Source: Struthidea cinerea (taxonomy: Eukaryota > Chordata > Aves > Passeriformes > Corcoracidae). Taken from it: a stretch of 64,000 nt of DNA. How positions within the stretch are numbered: position 1 is the first letter of the stretch; each line of letters begins with the position of its first letter. The stretch lies in contig VZTI01000618.1 of the NCBI GenBank assembly GCA_013397865.1, forward strand, positions 506,855 to 570,854. Direction: 5' to 3'. Below, in pieces: positions 12,285 through 24,389 of the stretch. The translations under genes and the position numbers were made by a program. Under the pieces are notes generated by a model. It searched no databases and had not been told where the DNA came from. It saw nothing but the letters and a program-made list of their open reading frames with translations.

Positions 12285-13398
12285 ATTTCACAGGACATCC
12301 GAACTATTTTATTGAAACTTATGCTGCCCTGCAGAATCCGGTGGAGATGACTTTGAACAAATGCTGCACCAGGAATAATTTCTGCAAAGCCAATTCTCTG
12401 TTTCAGAATGCAGAACCTTTTATTGGAAGAGGTTAAATTATTTATTGGAAATAAACTACCCAGCAAATGTAGCTTTTTTGCCTTGTTTGCAAGTTAAGAT
12501 CTGATTCTGGATCCCATTAATGTATTTGTTATTCAGAAGCCTTTTCCAATAAAAAGAAATATCCTGCTGTGCAGTCTGACTACTCTGTGTGGTACAGGGC
12601 CAGTCACCCCCGCAGCACAGGGCACAGTTACTGCCTAACTACAGCTCACTGAACAGGGGTGTAAACGCATTTCCCAAGTCACCTCCCTCAACGTGTCCAA
12701 ATTAAGTGAAGTCAGACCTTTCGTCCAAAAGGAAACTTAACTCACAACGTCAGAAGTAGGCCATTCCTTCAAGTGCTTTAATGAACAGTGAAATCCCAAC
12801 ATCTGAGGTGCTATTTCTTGGCAGCTGAATGACCACCTCAGGGCTAGATTATAAGCACACTTCTTTTGTCTTGATGAATACAGTCTTCCTCAGCTACACC
12901 TTCCCAGTGCCTCAGTCAGTGAGGCTTGGTGGTGAACACGCTGAAACTGCACCTAGAGGGGAAGATAAGAGGACAACAGAGCTGGCTGACTTGTCTCCTG
13001 CTGCTACAAGAGGGACATGCTACTTCCCTGCATTCTCCCCTGTTCTCCCTGCTTCTGGCTCATGTGCCTTGCACATCCTTCCCTTCTTCTTCCCCAATTT
13101 ACTAACTTTGGCACCCTTGGGCTCTTCACTGAGACTATTTAACTCACAAAGCCCCCACAAAACTGCTGGTTTCTTTGGCTACCTCAATATTCTGCCTAAT
13201 TACTGAGCTATGTCAGTGCTTACAAGAATCTGCTGAGCGCCAGAGCTCCTGGATATGAAAGTTCTCCTAACATACTGGTCCGAGTAGTGAACTTTTTGTG
13301 TGCAATGACTAGAGAGACTCTTCCATCACACACCTAGCAAGGAAGATCACTGAATAAAAGATTGTCCATGTAAGTGGTACCTTCTGAGAAGGAAAGCA
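12285..13398. other. No gene supported; one 125-codon frame
   Basis: The plus-strand frame 12829-13206 (125 codons) is the longest in the first 40 kb apart from the 127-codon one near 5.2 kb. It is rich in Pro, Ser, Thr, Leu and Phe. It shows no domain and no flanking splice-site pair. I treat it as chance. Confidence 0.55.
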
Positions 13399-13466
13399 TA
13401 GGAGTTGGACTTTGATGATCCTTGTGGGTCTCTTCCAACTCAGAATATCATGTGATTTTATGATTA
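13399..13466 (+). mobile_element. CR1 LINE, extreme 3' end
   Basis: AGGAGTTGGACTTTGATGATC, GTGGGTCTCTTCCAACTCAG and a degenerate octamer tail (AATATCATGTGATTTTATGATTA, derived from repeated ATTCTATG) match the last ~70 bp of avian CR1 ('ggttggactagatgatctt...ggtctcttccaacc...gattctatgatt'). The insertion is severely 5'-truncated. The degraded octamers suggest an older copy than the one at 41748. Confidence 0.75.
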
Positions 13467-13469
13467 GAA

Positions 13470-16265
13470 ATAATATACATAGGGAAAAGTGGCTGTACTT
13501 GTAATGAGACTACAAGGAGGAAATGCTTAATTCCTAATTAATTTCTTAATTCCTTCTTCCTGAACCAGAGGACTCTAAGTACCCTGCAAGGATCTTCTAA
13601 TCTCTGGGCCAGGGGAATGCTGCCCTTTATAGGTCCAGAAAGTGGCATGGGGGGATAAGGATGAGAGGGGACCAAGCACACCGGAGTGTGATGCTATTGG
13701 ATTAACAGCTAAGGGAAAGAGATCTGGAAAGGAGAGGGTTATCCATAAGCACAATTAAAGGTGTAGTAATATCAGATTCTTGGGATGGGTAGGAATTATG
13801 GATGTGACAGACTTCTAAGTAAGGAATACATTTTTTTCAGGTCAATTGTCTGCTTTCCTTTAAGGGGAGAGACGTGCAACACTGAAGCTCTGGTCACTGA
13901 AATGCTCTGAAACATTAAACACTGATGCAGCTCCAGGGAGAAATGGATTTTATTTGTTATATATTGCCTAGAACAAGGAAGTGCAGGAAAGTCTTTGGAC
14001 TTTCACAAACCTATTTACTGTGGCATTAGTTTGTACTATATCTGGGAAAAATACTGGAGCTGGAATCAAGGTCTCAGGACTTGGGAGGTTTCCCACAGAA
14101 GAATTATGAAACTGTCAGAAAAAAAAAACACAGACTGAGGAAAACACAGCATGGGAGAATGAGTAGATCAGAAGGATATTTCCAGAATATCTGCTGCAGG
14201 TCTGTGGGAACAAACTCTGCTTTTGCTCCAAAATGATTGTGAGCTGTGAGGATGTGGCTAGTCCTGTGCCAAAGCCAAGCAAATACATTCTGCTATAAAA
14301 AAAAGCAGCTGCTGTCTTGGAGTACGCTGTGAGCTCCTATCTGTTCTCAGAAGACTGCAGAACACAGCCATGGGAGCAGTAACAGTGTCTCTGTGGTGTA
14401 AGCAGAGCTTTCCTGTATGTGACCTGGAAGATGAACTCTCATGTTGGAAGGAGAAAGAGAATCTAGGAGATGAAGATTGGCCAAGTGTTTTGAGAATTTA
14501 GAGAAGCTGGACAAACAGAACATCTCTTTGGCCCTGTGGTCTTTACTTCTATCCTGGAATGGAATTTTCTTTCTGTGCATGAAGCCTTGGTGCAGAGGCC
14601 TCCAGACGAATGTGAAAAGTCCAGCAGCTATTTCCATTGCCTGGATCAGGAGAAGGGAGGTGGTGCTAAAATGAAAATGGTGGGGTCTGGAATGTGTTAC
14701 GGGAAGGAAGTGAGCCAGCAACGGCTATTTTCTCCCTTTCCTTATTGTCTTCTGGGTGCAAGCTCGAGCAAACCTGAGAAACCTCTGCCTGTCCAACCAA
14801 ACACTGGTGGTTCCTGGGAGAAGAAAGGGCAGATATTTCAGGAGTTTGCTGAAGCCAATTTTGATGGTCACTTCAGGAGTCAAATTGCCTCCAGCACAGC
14901 TCTTCAGTGAGACTGTGTTGTGCAGCCACTCTGATGTGACAGAATATGAGAAAAGAGCTGGTTAAGAAAAGTATTCTTTTCCTGTTGGCAGCTTGGCAGG
15001 TCTTTCTTCTAGGGTTAGTAATTGTTTAGCAGCAATAGGTGGTAGGGTAACAACCTAGTTTAAGGGTAGTTTGTAACAACAACGTCTTTTAAACATAGAC
15101 ATCTTACTGGAGTTTGAGAATGGAAACATATAATCTAACAGACACAACCTCTGAAAGTTGCAGCAGTGGTCAGATGTTGCAGAGTTCTCTGTTAGAGTTC
15201 TCAGGCCACTGTTTGGTCCAAGTTCAACCACGAGTCTGTGGGACAGTTACTTTTGGCTGGGCTTTTTGGCAGTAAAGAACTTGTTTGTTCAGTAATGCAG
15301 CTACGGCTAGGAAGATTGGAAGTATCTTTAGGCAACAAAACACAGTGTTTAGGAATTTTATGCATCCCAGATGGAATGGTGGATATTGAGCAATAGGATC
15401 CTGATGGCCCTCCCTCTGTTTCCTCTCAGGATATTTGTATATAGAAGATTACAGTCAACTATCATGTGAGAGATCTTTGTAGCCAGGATCTGTAAGCTAG
15501 GAATGTGTGGACATAAGAGTCTTTAAGGGAATAAGGAAGGAAATACATCAGTGTTGAAAGAGAGAACTGGGAATCAGTCAAATTTGCAGAAAGCTTGAAG
15601 ACAAAACCAAAGGTATTGTCTCTGATATATTTGAAGGCTGTAATAGAAAACATTATGGAGGGGATATTGAACACACAATTCCATGAGACCCACTAGTCCA
15701 GAGAGACCAAGCCTCTGAGCTACAAAAATGGGGAAGAAATTGGTGAACCTGGGCTTTAGCTAAGTATGAACCCAACCACCTCATCTTAGAGCCCTGATCA
15801 ATATTGCTGTTCCACTGACAGGAACATTGGTCTGGCTGATCACACAGTGATGACACACCGTGAACACTGTAGGACTAACACAGCAAGGTGTTTCAGGAGC
15901 AGACCAACAGAGTTTTCTGAAACCTTTTGTGTAGTACTACAGACTGCACAGGGAAGATGAGTGACAGGGAAGATGGGGACTCCTGTGCGTGACTGACAGA
16001 CGTTCCTCAGCTCTGTTGTTGGTGAAGGACACAACTTCCCTTGGGGTAAACAACTGACAGCAGCATTGCATGTTCAGGTTTATTGAGCCTTTCTGCACAG
16101 TTTTCAACTATGTCTTTGGTAGTGGCATCTTATCTTGAGTTTCTGTTGCAATACACCAGCAATTGATGCAACTTAGAACCACTTTTGGCTTTGCTTATAC
16201 TCACAAAGAGTGATATTTTCATGGACTCGGACAGAATGAGACTTCATTTGCAGATTAGAGCAGAA
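13470..16265. other. No gene supported; two opposed 124-codon frames
   Basis: Frames 14347-14721 (-) and 14536-14910 (+), both 124 codons, overlap on opposite strands. At most one could be coding, and neither shows a domain. The rest (14970-16265) contains only short frames. Confidence 0.55.
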
Positions 16266-16267
16266 AG

Positions 16268-16314
16268 TATTATTATTATTGTTGTTGTTATTATTATTAA
16301 TGTTGTTGTTGTTG
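16268..16314. repeat. (TTA)n/(TTG)n microsatellite
   Basis: Trinucleotide runs alternate: TAT/TTA units, then TTG units, then TTA units, then TTG units. An imperfect compound microsatellite of this type is prone to length variation. On the minus strand it yields an artificial poly-Asn tract within a spurious frame. Confidence 0.95.
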
Positions 16315-16319
16315 GCCAG

Positions 16320-17925
16320 TTTGCAAATGAGAAATACGTCCCTGGTATATAAAGTTTTGGCCATATAGTGGAAAACATAAACAAATGTCATCAGCCTTAG
16401 GTGATCATTTCTACTGTATAAATAATATTATGATAAATTCACGGGGTGTGTTATCTCTAATGAATAACTCAGCCAGTTGCAGCTATAATGAGGAATGTAG
16501 TGCAAACTCAGTGACCAAACGTATTTTGTGGTGTCTATTGCAACACCTTAGGCACAATTTTACCAATCAGGTTTTATTCCTCAGGGCTTTCTTTCATGTC
16601 TTGGAATCTTTAGCATTTATTTATATGGGGAAGGCGGAAATGGAATTGGTTGATTTTTTTTCCCCAATGTACATTACTCTGCTTCATTTACTTTGACAGA
16701 GCAGTATTGTGAAGAATGATACACTTGAAATATTAAACATTTTGCTGGATGCCTGATCTTGCACTCCCTCTCTGTGCTGAACTAATTCACTTTGATGTCT
16801 GTATGATTTTTGCACGCAAAATAATTACAAGATCAGGGCCTAAATTTTTAACAATTTGTTATACCAATAACAGAAAAACCACACTGATATAATTGACCTT
16901 GACTTCTCACACATGCATGCCTTCTTATCTTACCATGTAGAACATCCAAGATGGTTAAATCTGTTCCCTTGCAATAGCAACCAGGAGGACTGATACTTGA
17001 GTGGCTGCTGGAAGCAAAGTGATTGCAGCACCAAACGTGAATTGTGAGTCTGTTGATAACATGCAACCCATGATAAGAAAGGCACGCTTGTCTTATTAAT
17101 TATTTATATTTGAAATGAGCTTATAATATTCTAACAGAGACAGGGTTTGTAGGGAGATATAATTGGGAATCAGTTGGGCTAATAAATGACATACCAAAAT
17201 GAATTTTAATTAGATTAGAAAAATATTCCAAAGAAATCATTGTATAAGAGATGAAAATGAATAAACACACACCATCTCAACTATTCTTTTTCACAATAGT
17301 GGGTTGATAATGGAGACTTAAGCAACTATTAGTATCTGTGTAGTAGGCTGATTTTTTTGCACAAAGGTAAATCTAACAATCCGCTCGTCTGAAGGTGGCC
17401 CTTTTTCAACCACGGCCTTCATGAATTGTAATACAACTTTGAATCCTGATTTATGTTGGGACTGTCCAATTGTTCTGGAAAAAAAAATAAAGTCCATGCT
17501 GAAAAATGAAGGATAACAAATAAGTGGAAGTTGATTTTTTTTGCCAGTACCATGGAAAGGTTACAAAGTTCACTCCTTTTCATAATGTCATTCCATAGCA
17601 GTATAGGAAACCTGTGCTGGCTTCAGTGTCAATCACTGTTTAGAAATGTCACCAATAATTTGTACTCTGGAAGTGCTCAATGTGTGAACCCCTGGCTCTA
17701 ATTGGATCCGCTGATTTCAGCTAAATCTTGTCCTGTCAGCAGCTCAGCAGTAGGTAGGATATTGAAGCTCTAATGAATCCAGTAATAACTTTAAATTGCC
17801 AACCTGGATTATTTAAAATTTTTATGATGTTGAAAATAGTTTTGCTTTCCTGAGGAAAAAAATAATCTCCAATTAGTTCTTAAATAACTATGCTAAATGA
17901 CTGACCAAGCAAGTGAGACATGGGA
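16320..17925. other. No gene seen
   Basis: A 103-codon plus-strand frame at 16385-16696 begins right after the microsatellite. It has no recognisable domain and uses AT-driven residues. The remainder is AT-rich with frequent stops. Confidence 0.6.
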
Positions 17926-17930
17926 ATTTT

Positions 17931-17958
17931 GGGGGGGGGTGTGTGTGTGTATGTGTGT
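17931..17958. repeat. G9 run plus (TG)n microsatellite
   Basis: Nine consecutive G are followed by alternating TG with one A interruption (GTGTGTATGTGTGT). This is simple sequence. Confidence 0.95.
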
Positions 17959-17961
17959 CTC

Positions 17962-19797
17962 TGAGATCCCTCAGTAGAGAAAATTAGAAAAAGAAAGTAG
18001 GAGACAATGATTTCCAGATTAGTTGGATCAGAAAAATATGATTTCATGCTCTGGTCTAGCAAGCATAGAATTAATTATGGAAGTAAGCCTTTTTTCTGAG
18101 AAACAGGGGTGACAAATCCTATATTGTTTCAGTAGCTGCTTTGGTGAGATATAGGCAGTGCCGCTTTTCCAACTTAGTTTCTTACCCTGGTTGTCTAATG
18201 AAATGTGATGAGATGTGCAAATAGTGCTGTTTATCTGTGTCTATCTGTCTGTCTACTCATGTCTTCACCCGGGAATTTTAGAAGTTGTGATGAAAGTTTA
18301 GCAAATTTGAAAAAGGATTAAATGTCTCAGACATATAGAATGTATTCATATTTAGTGTTTACCAGTGTAGAAAGATTCTCTCCAGAAGAGACTGTTCAGT
18401 CCAGACCAGCCTGCTCCCAGCTATGCTGTGGCAGTGAGAGAGCCATCCTGCCTGTCTGGGCTCCTGGCCACAGAGGTGCTGACAGTGAATGAGAATGAAG
18501 CCCTGCACTATCAATTCCTCCATCCCCTGCCTACTCAAAAGGTCTGGTAAAGGCTCCTTAGTGATAAAAGGAAATAGGCTGTCGTAGTGGGCAATCCCCA
18601 CTTTGTGAGGCAAGGGTGGAGAGACAGAGCAGCATCATGGGGAGCAGAGAAGATGAGGAAAGCTTCTGGAAGCACCAGGGATCTCAGCAGGTGTGGGGAC
18701 ATGGCAAGCATCTGCAGCTAGTGCAGGAACAAGGCACAGAAGTACTGGAAGATGCCACACACTAGTGGTTTGGGCTTGCACTTGTGCGGAAGGTTTAGGG
18801 ATGTGACGATGTGAGATTAAGAAGAAATGCAGAGTTACTGGTGATATTGGAGAATACAGGATACAAATTCAACGGCAACAAGCCTTCACTAGCTGTGCAA
18901 CACATGGAACAGTTGGGTTAGGTTTGCTTTTTTTAGATATGACTCATTTCTTCCTTGAGATTTCTGTGCTGCAATGGCACTGCCTTAAGATATAATGCAG
19001 CAGGAGCTACCACTGAGATGCAGCATGAATACTTGCAAGAACACCTGAAAGGATGTTCTTGTGTATTTCTCTCTAGGCTAAAGCAAAAGGTGTTTTTCAC
19101 AAATAAGACACAACTTTTTATTATCCAACTACATAAGTGCATATTTTGTATCATAAAGCTGAACAAGGCTTACACGACCCATAATTACAATAACATCGTA
19201 GCTTCCTTGTCCTCGGAGCTGAACACGTATATCCAGAATATACGTGCTCTGTCTGAAGACAGAAGCCTCATCTATTTCTGCCCCTGCTATTATGCAGTCA
19301 TAGTAAAGCCAATGACCTAGAACTAAGAATAACTTTTGAGGCATTTAATTTATCCTTTGGCAAATTATGGACCTTGTTTTTTATTGCATATGGAGCAGTC
19401 ATTTGAATGATCACGCTGACCTAAGTATTTGTCCACCCTGACCTTTCTTTGTGCTGCTATAAATGATAGAAATAATTGTAAAGTAATAGCAAATCCTGCA
19501 TTGTATTTATAATTTCAGTTTTTCTAGTTCAAAATTTTCAAGTTTAAAATATTTCATGAAAAATTACATATTTTCTTGATGATGATCTCATCATTAAGAT
19601 TTGAGTTTCTGATATTATGTGACATTCTTTTCCTTTAGTCCAGCCCCAGCTATACCTTCGCTTACTACTGTCAGCATTTGTTCTCTCTCCTGAATTCTTG
19701 CAACATTTAAATGCTGGTGCACTTCATTTTCCTGTGGTCTCAAATAATTGGAATTTTGTCACCTCTGGCCACACAGAAGAACAGCTTGATAGAATTT
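17962..19797. other. No gene seen; one perfect small hairpin
   Basis: A moderately GC-richer patch (18380-18760) carries an 84-codon minus-strand frame with no domain. A 121-codon plus-strand frame covers 18955-19320 and conflicts with two minus-strand frames. A perfect 9-bp stem hairpin sits at 19224-19246. Confidence 0.6.
19224..19246. repeat. Perfect short hairpin, 9-bp stem, 5-nt loop
   Basis: CACGTATAT, loop CCAGA, then ATATACGTG form a perfect stem. A few such hairpins are expected by chance in 64 kb, so function is not implied. Confidence 0.9.
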
Positions 19798-19875
19798 AAA
19801 AAAAAAAAAAANNNNNNNNNNNNNNNNNNNNNNNNNNNNNNNNNNNNNNNNNNNNNNNNNNNNNNNNNNNAAAAA
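19798..19875. other. Assembly gap inside an A tract
   Basis: Fourteen A (19798-19811) are followed by 59 N (19812-19870) and then five more A. The sequence failed within a homopolymer or A-rich repeat, so the true length and content are unknown. Any open frame running through the N block is artificial. The hidden sequence may be a poly(A) tail of a retroposed copy or an A-rich microsatellite. Confidence 0.98.
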
Positions 19876-22800
19876 GAGGTAAGCATGTATTTCCTAGCAC
19901 TGGAAAAGCAGAAGAAGGTTTTTGTATGTGCTTGACTGACTGAACTCTCCTGAACTGATTGTTCAATACATCTGTGATTGAGTTGTAGTGCTAACAGCAT
20001 GCTAAGACACTGCGAGTCTGGGATAGAATCTTTCAATTATTGTTTCATGCCAAATAAATGAATGTTGGACAGATATTGCATTTCACTATGTCATAAATTA
20101 CCCAGATTTTAATGTGCCTTCATTCAGTCTCTTAATTCTTTCAGCTTGTTTTTTGTCTCAGTTCCCTTTGATTTGCCCACATCCTCCTGATGCTGAAGTA
20201 TCCAAAAGAGAGGAGAGGAAAGCGATTGCAGAAGCAAGATAAACTTGGAATGTAGGAAGCTGCGGTTGAATTATTTTATGTGTAAGCTGAGTTGGAAACT
20301 GCAAGCACAGTACAGAAAGAATATATTCAGATTTTGCCTTGCAAGAAAAGGAAGAGACTCATATGAAAAATGACCACAAAAGGAAATGGGTAGCTGAAGA
20401 ACAGGAGGACGTAAGCCTGCCACCTGCCTCCTTTGAAACGAAGTAGCTGGTGTATGCATGTTTTGCTTGGATTCATTTCAGTCCAGCTTTCTAAACTTCT
20501 GCTTTCCTTACTCTTGGCTCCTTTCATGGTGGGATTTCCCCAAAGATCCGTTATTATTTTGCTTCAGGTAAGTCAATTTCTTTATGCTGCTGCACCAGCC
20601 AGAGCTGCACTTCTGCGAACAAATTTACATGAATTATGAAGGGTGGAAAGGAGAAGGAGGAAAAAAATCCATTAGCAACACTTACATTGTAAGTGTCTGA
20701 TAACTGTTTTAATAACTGTACATTTGTCTTAAGGATCAGAGACTCCAAAGGCAAGTACGTGGATTTACAGCTTGTTTTCATTGCTTTGTGTATCTGTAGG
20801 TGGAGGAGAAAAAATAAACACAGATAACACCAAATGGAATGAGTGACTGGAAATCTAAACTCCTAAGCTCCTTTGAGATATTTTATCCAGCTAGTAAACT
20901 CTTGCTAGAGATATGCAGTAAAGGCTAAAGAAGCAGTATTATTTAATTAGATAATATTTGCAATGTAAATGTTGATAAATTAGTTAATGGGCTGGATTCC
21001 TACCCTGAACAAGGCTGCTGAAAGTGACAATCCTTGGAGGAGAGGAGAAGTTGCAGCATAAGATAAGCATAAGCCTGCAGCTTCCCTTGTGCCTTCACTA
21101 GAGACACCAAGGGCAGCCAACATGACTGGCTGAGGGAAGAACAAAGAATACTCTTTCTGGTGGTGTGCTCTGATGTCAGTCTTCCCACTGACTTATCCTA
21201 GTAGGAATTTCAAGGAAAATGGGAAGAGGAATTGAGAGAAATCTTCCTCAAGGCAGGCAGCAGGTGTATGCACGTAGCCTCTCACTGAGGGTCTGTCAGG
21301 ATTTGGGAAGAGCAAAAAAAAGAGTCAAGAATTGGACGCTCTGAATTTACAACAGGGTTCTTCAAATAAGAGGTGCCTGAACACAAAATGCTCTTCCAGC
21401 CGTGGTCAAGGCCTGGCTGGGAATCTTGTTAGACAGGGAACTTGCTAAAGGTAAGATCCCCTTACAGTCATGGCAGAAAACCAAACCAAAACAGCAGCTA
21501 GGACTATATGAATGACGACTCCTGTATCTGTAGTCTGAATGGCTGTCTGTGTTAGGGGATGGTAAAAATGTCAGAGCTGGTTTCTTCTGCTGTGCTATAG
21601 CAAAAGTTCCATTTTAGTACAAAATGTAGTTCTACAGGTGTCTCATCAAAATGCAACTGTTAAAACAGAAAAGCTTGGCCAACATTGCAAGAGAGAATGT
21701 TTGGGAAATATTGACTGGAGCATTCATTACTAATTTTTCTAGGGTCAGATTATCAGCATTAAGTTCTCATCTCGCATATAAAATTTCCTGCCTGTAAATA
21801 ATTACAAACACATTTTTCCTACAAGCAATCATGGCATTTTAATTCAAGTTTTAGAAACTAAATAGTAGTATTTACAGCTGTAAAACAAAGGTCAAGGCCA
21901 GAAGGACCTTTACCAGACTTTCAGCTCTACATTGTTTTTTGCAAAAGGTCAAACTAGCACATTTTCTTGTCCCATTTAAGTAGCCATGAAAATTCTCTCT
22001 ATTTTCACTTACCTGCTCTTTGACAATGATTAATCCAAGTCTTTTCAGAGTCCCTTATGCACACAGGAACAACTACTGCTCTGTCTCCTCTATGGATACA
22101 TCTTTCTTACGGAGGGATGGCTGTCCACCACTTTTACATACATCCCATGCCACCATGGCACCAGTCGTGCCTGGCAGCACAGCACACAAGCATGGCAGTA
22201 AGAGCTGTTTTGAATAGCTGATTGCTCAGCAGAGCTCTCTGTAGCTGGGGAAACAGTAACAACCTTTTGCACTGAGTTCAGAGTCCCTGACAGAGGCACC
22301 TTTAGCAAGTGCATGAATGAGTTCACTATACCGAGCACAGAACCGTGTGCCTTTTCTCTGCTCGTAACTCTTTGGTGATGGTGGCTGCATTTCTCATGTT
22401 AGCCCTAGAGCTGAACCTGTAGCTCTTCTGCCATTCAAACAACTGCAAAGCCCGAGGCTTCTCCCTCAGGGTGGCTGGCCATGGGTGCAAGGCAGTGCCA
22501 CAGGAAGGACTAAGCTGTTCTTGCCTTGCTGCTTTGGCCAGGATGTTTCTCTGCCCTCCTGTCAGTTGGTTTTACCCATGGACAGTGAGCAGTCCTCTGC
22601 CTCTGCAGCATTCTCCTGCTATTTCACTCAAGTCCTGAAAAACCCTGAAGGCTGCTGAGTTTTAACTTGAGTGTTCACAGGTAGCTGGCAATTACCACTA
22701 ACCTGCCTACCCCTGCCTGTACAAGCCAATGAGAACTAGAATTCCTTCTGCTTGCTGATGATGATTGCTAAGAAAGGCTGGCTGAAATGTGTCTGAGCTG

Positions 22801-24330
22801 TTCCCTCCCTCTCCCTCACCCAGCTGGCTCTGTAATCATCGTCCCTTTCCACTCAGACTGTAAAGTAGCACTTCGCTGAAGAGCAGAGGTTGAAAAGTGC
22901 CAGTCACTTTCATAACCATATGGCAACCACATTCATTGGGTGGCTGAGAACAGCTGTGATGTTACCACGTCTGTAATTTTTCTGTTACAATGTGGACAAC
23001 CTCAGGTACAATTTGAGTGTTTCATCTGTCTCTGGTCACACTGTGCAGTAAAAAAACATAGATGCATTTCTACCTGTAAAATAGTTTTGTGAGTCCCTGC
23101 AGAAAGGAAATGAGACTGATCTAAGAAAAGATTCTGATGTTCTAGGGGTAAAAGGTGCAGTCACAAAAGTTTTCCTTTTTACTGTGTGTTTACTTTTAAG
23201 TAATACACAGTATAGTAAATTTGTAAGAAAAACAATGCATAAAATGAGGCCTGAAACAAAACGTCTCCTCCACCTCACTCTCACCTGGATTTACTCCTGC
23301 TCCTCACCTCTTGCTGATACTAGCATGTGTATGAGATCAACTCACTGAGTCAAGAGACAATTTTCAAAAAAATTAGGTTTTGGGATAGTTACATGCTTGT
23401 GCAGAATGATGCATAGGTCAAGCAGGAACACTTGGGACAAGGAACAAGTTCTGGGACCATGCCCTGGCCTCTCATGCTGAGCATGAGGAGCTGGTTATGG
23501 ACATGAGAAGCAAGGACTGTGCTGAGAGTCACAGTATTTTTCAATACATTTTCTGTTCGGTGACCTTGCAGTCATCAATTAATTACCCTGTAACCAATGC
23601 TTTTCAGAAGAGGACATTTTTCTTTATGTCTGCATTCGAAGAAAATTATCCTTGCTGTTGTTAAACCATTCACACTACTTGTGACTAGGGGAAGAAAGAA
23701 TATTTCTCTATCCCTCAGCCTGAACCAGACACTCGAGGTTTTGGCAAAGTCAGTGGATGGAAGCACAGAGATACATATGTAGAGATTCTCACGCTGATCT
23801 GTGCAGCATACGTAGTTTGAGAGGTTTCAGGGAAAAAGAAGTTTCACAATTCTTTCTGGTTAAACATGACTAACAATGAGGTAATGGTGTCTCAGAAACA
23901 TGTTGTAGTTAAGGTTGCACTCTAGAGACTGTGGTTAGCTTCCCAGGCTCTGCAATTGGGCCAAGAAAAGTAATTACAGTGATTAATAATAATGTTTGAT
24001 TTGCCAGTCACATAGTCCATTCCTCAGAGCTGGTTGGTTTGGAGGAGGGGGAGGTAAACTGTAGGAAGGAAATTAGAGCAACAAAGTACAGTTCTTGCAG
24101 TGTATAACCAAACTCTGCGGGAGCCACCTCAGTCCAGTGTCAGCAATTTTCTTACAGCTGTAAACTGCAGCCATGGGTTTGTGCTGTTCAGCAGGAGTTA
24201 ACTGTGTGTCTGTATAATACTGGGATGGATGTGTGCAGTACAGCACGGGATAACTCACGCACTGTGCCCCACGTCTGAGGCACTGTGCTGAGCAGAGGAG
24301 GCTGCTTTGTGTAACTGAACACCAGGCAGG
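19876..24330. other. No gene seen
   Basis: All ATG frames are 82 codons or shorter. GC content rises at 22350-22860 without forming a long frame or a CpG island. A 17-bp palindrome with a one-base centre (CTCATGCT-G-AGCATGAG) lies at 23471-23487. I recognise no transposon. Confidence 0.6.
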
Positions 24331-24332
24331 CG

Positions 24333-24384
24333 ATGCTGTGCTCTAGAGAAAGGCTATGCTGTGCTCTAGAGAAAGGCTATGCTG
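24333..24384. repeat. 23-bp exact tandem duplication
   Basis: A 23-bp unit beginning ATGCTGTGCTCTAGAGAAAG occurs twice with no mismatch, followed by a partial third unit (ATGCTG). The motif CTGCTTTGT brackets the array on both sides (24302 and 24382). Perfect identity indicates a recent event or a polymorphic minisatellite. Confidence 0.95.
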
Positions 24385-24389
24385 CTTTG

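Noticed and set aside
12829..13206. 125-codon plus-strand frame as a gene
   Set aside because: No domain, splice context or promoter. Its composition follows local base content.
16173..16391. Poly-Asn protein on the minus strand
   Set aside because: It is a translation of the TTA/TTG microsatellite.
19711..20036. Open frames running through the N block
   Set aside because: They are artefacts of unknown bases and flanking poly(A)/poly(T).
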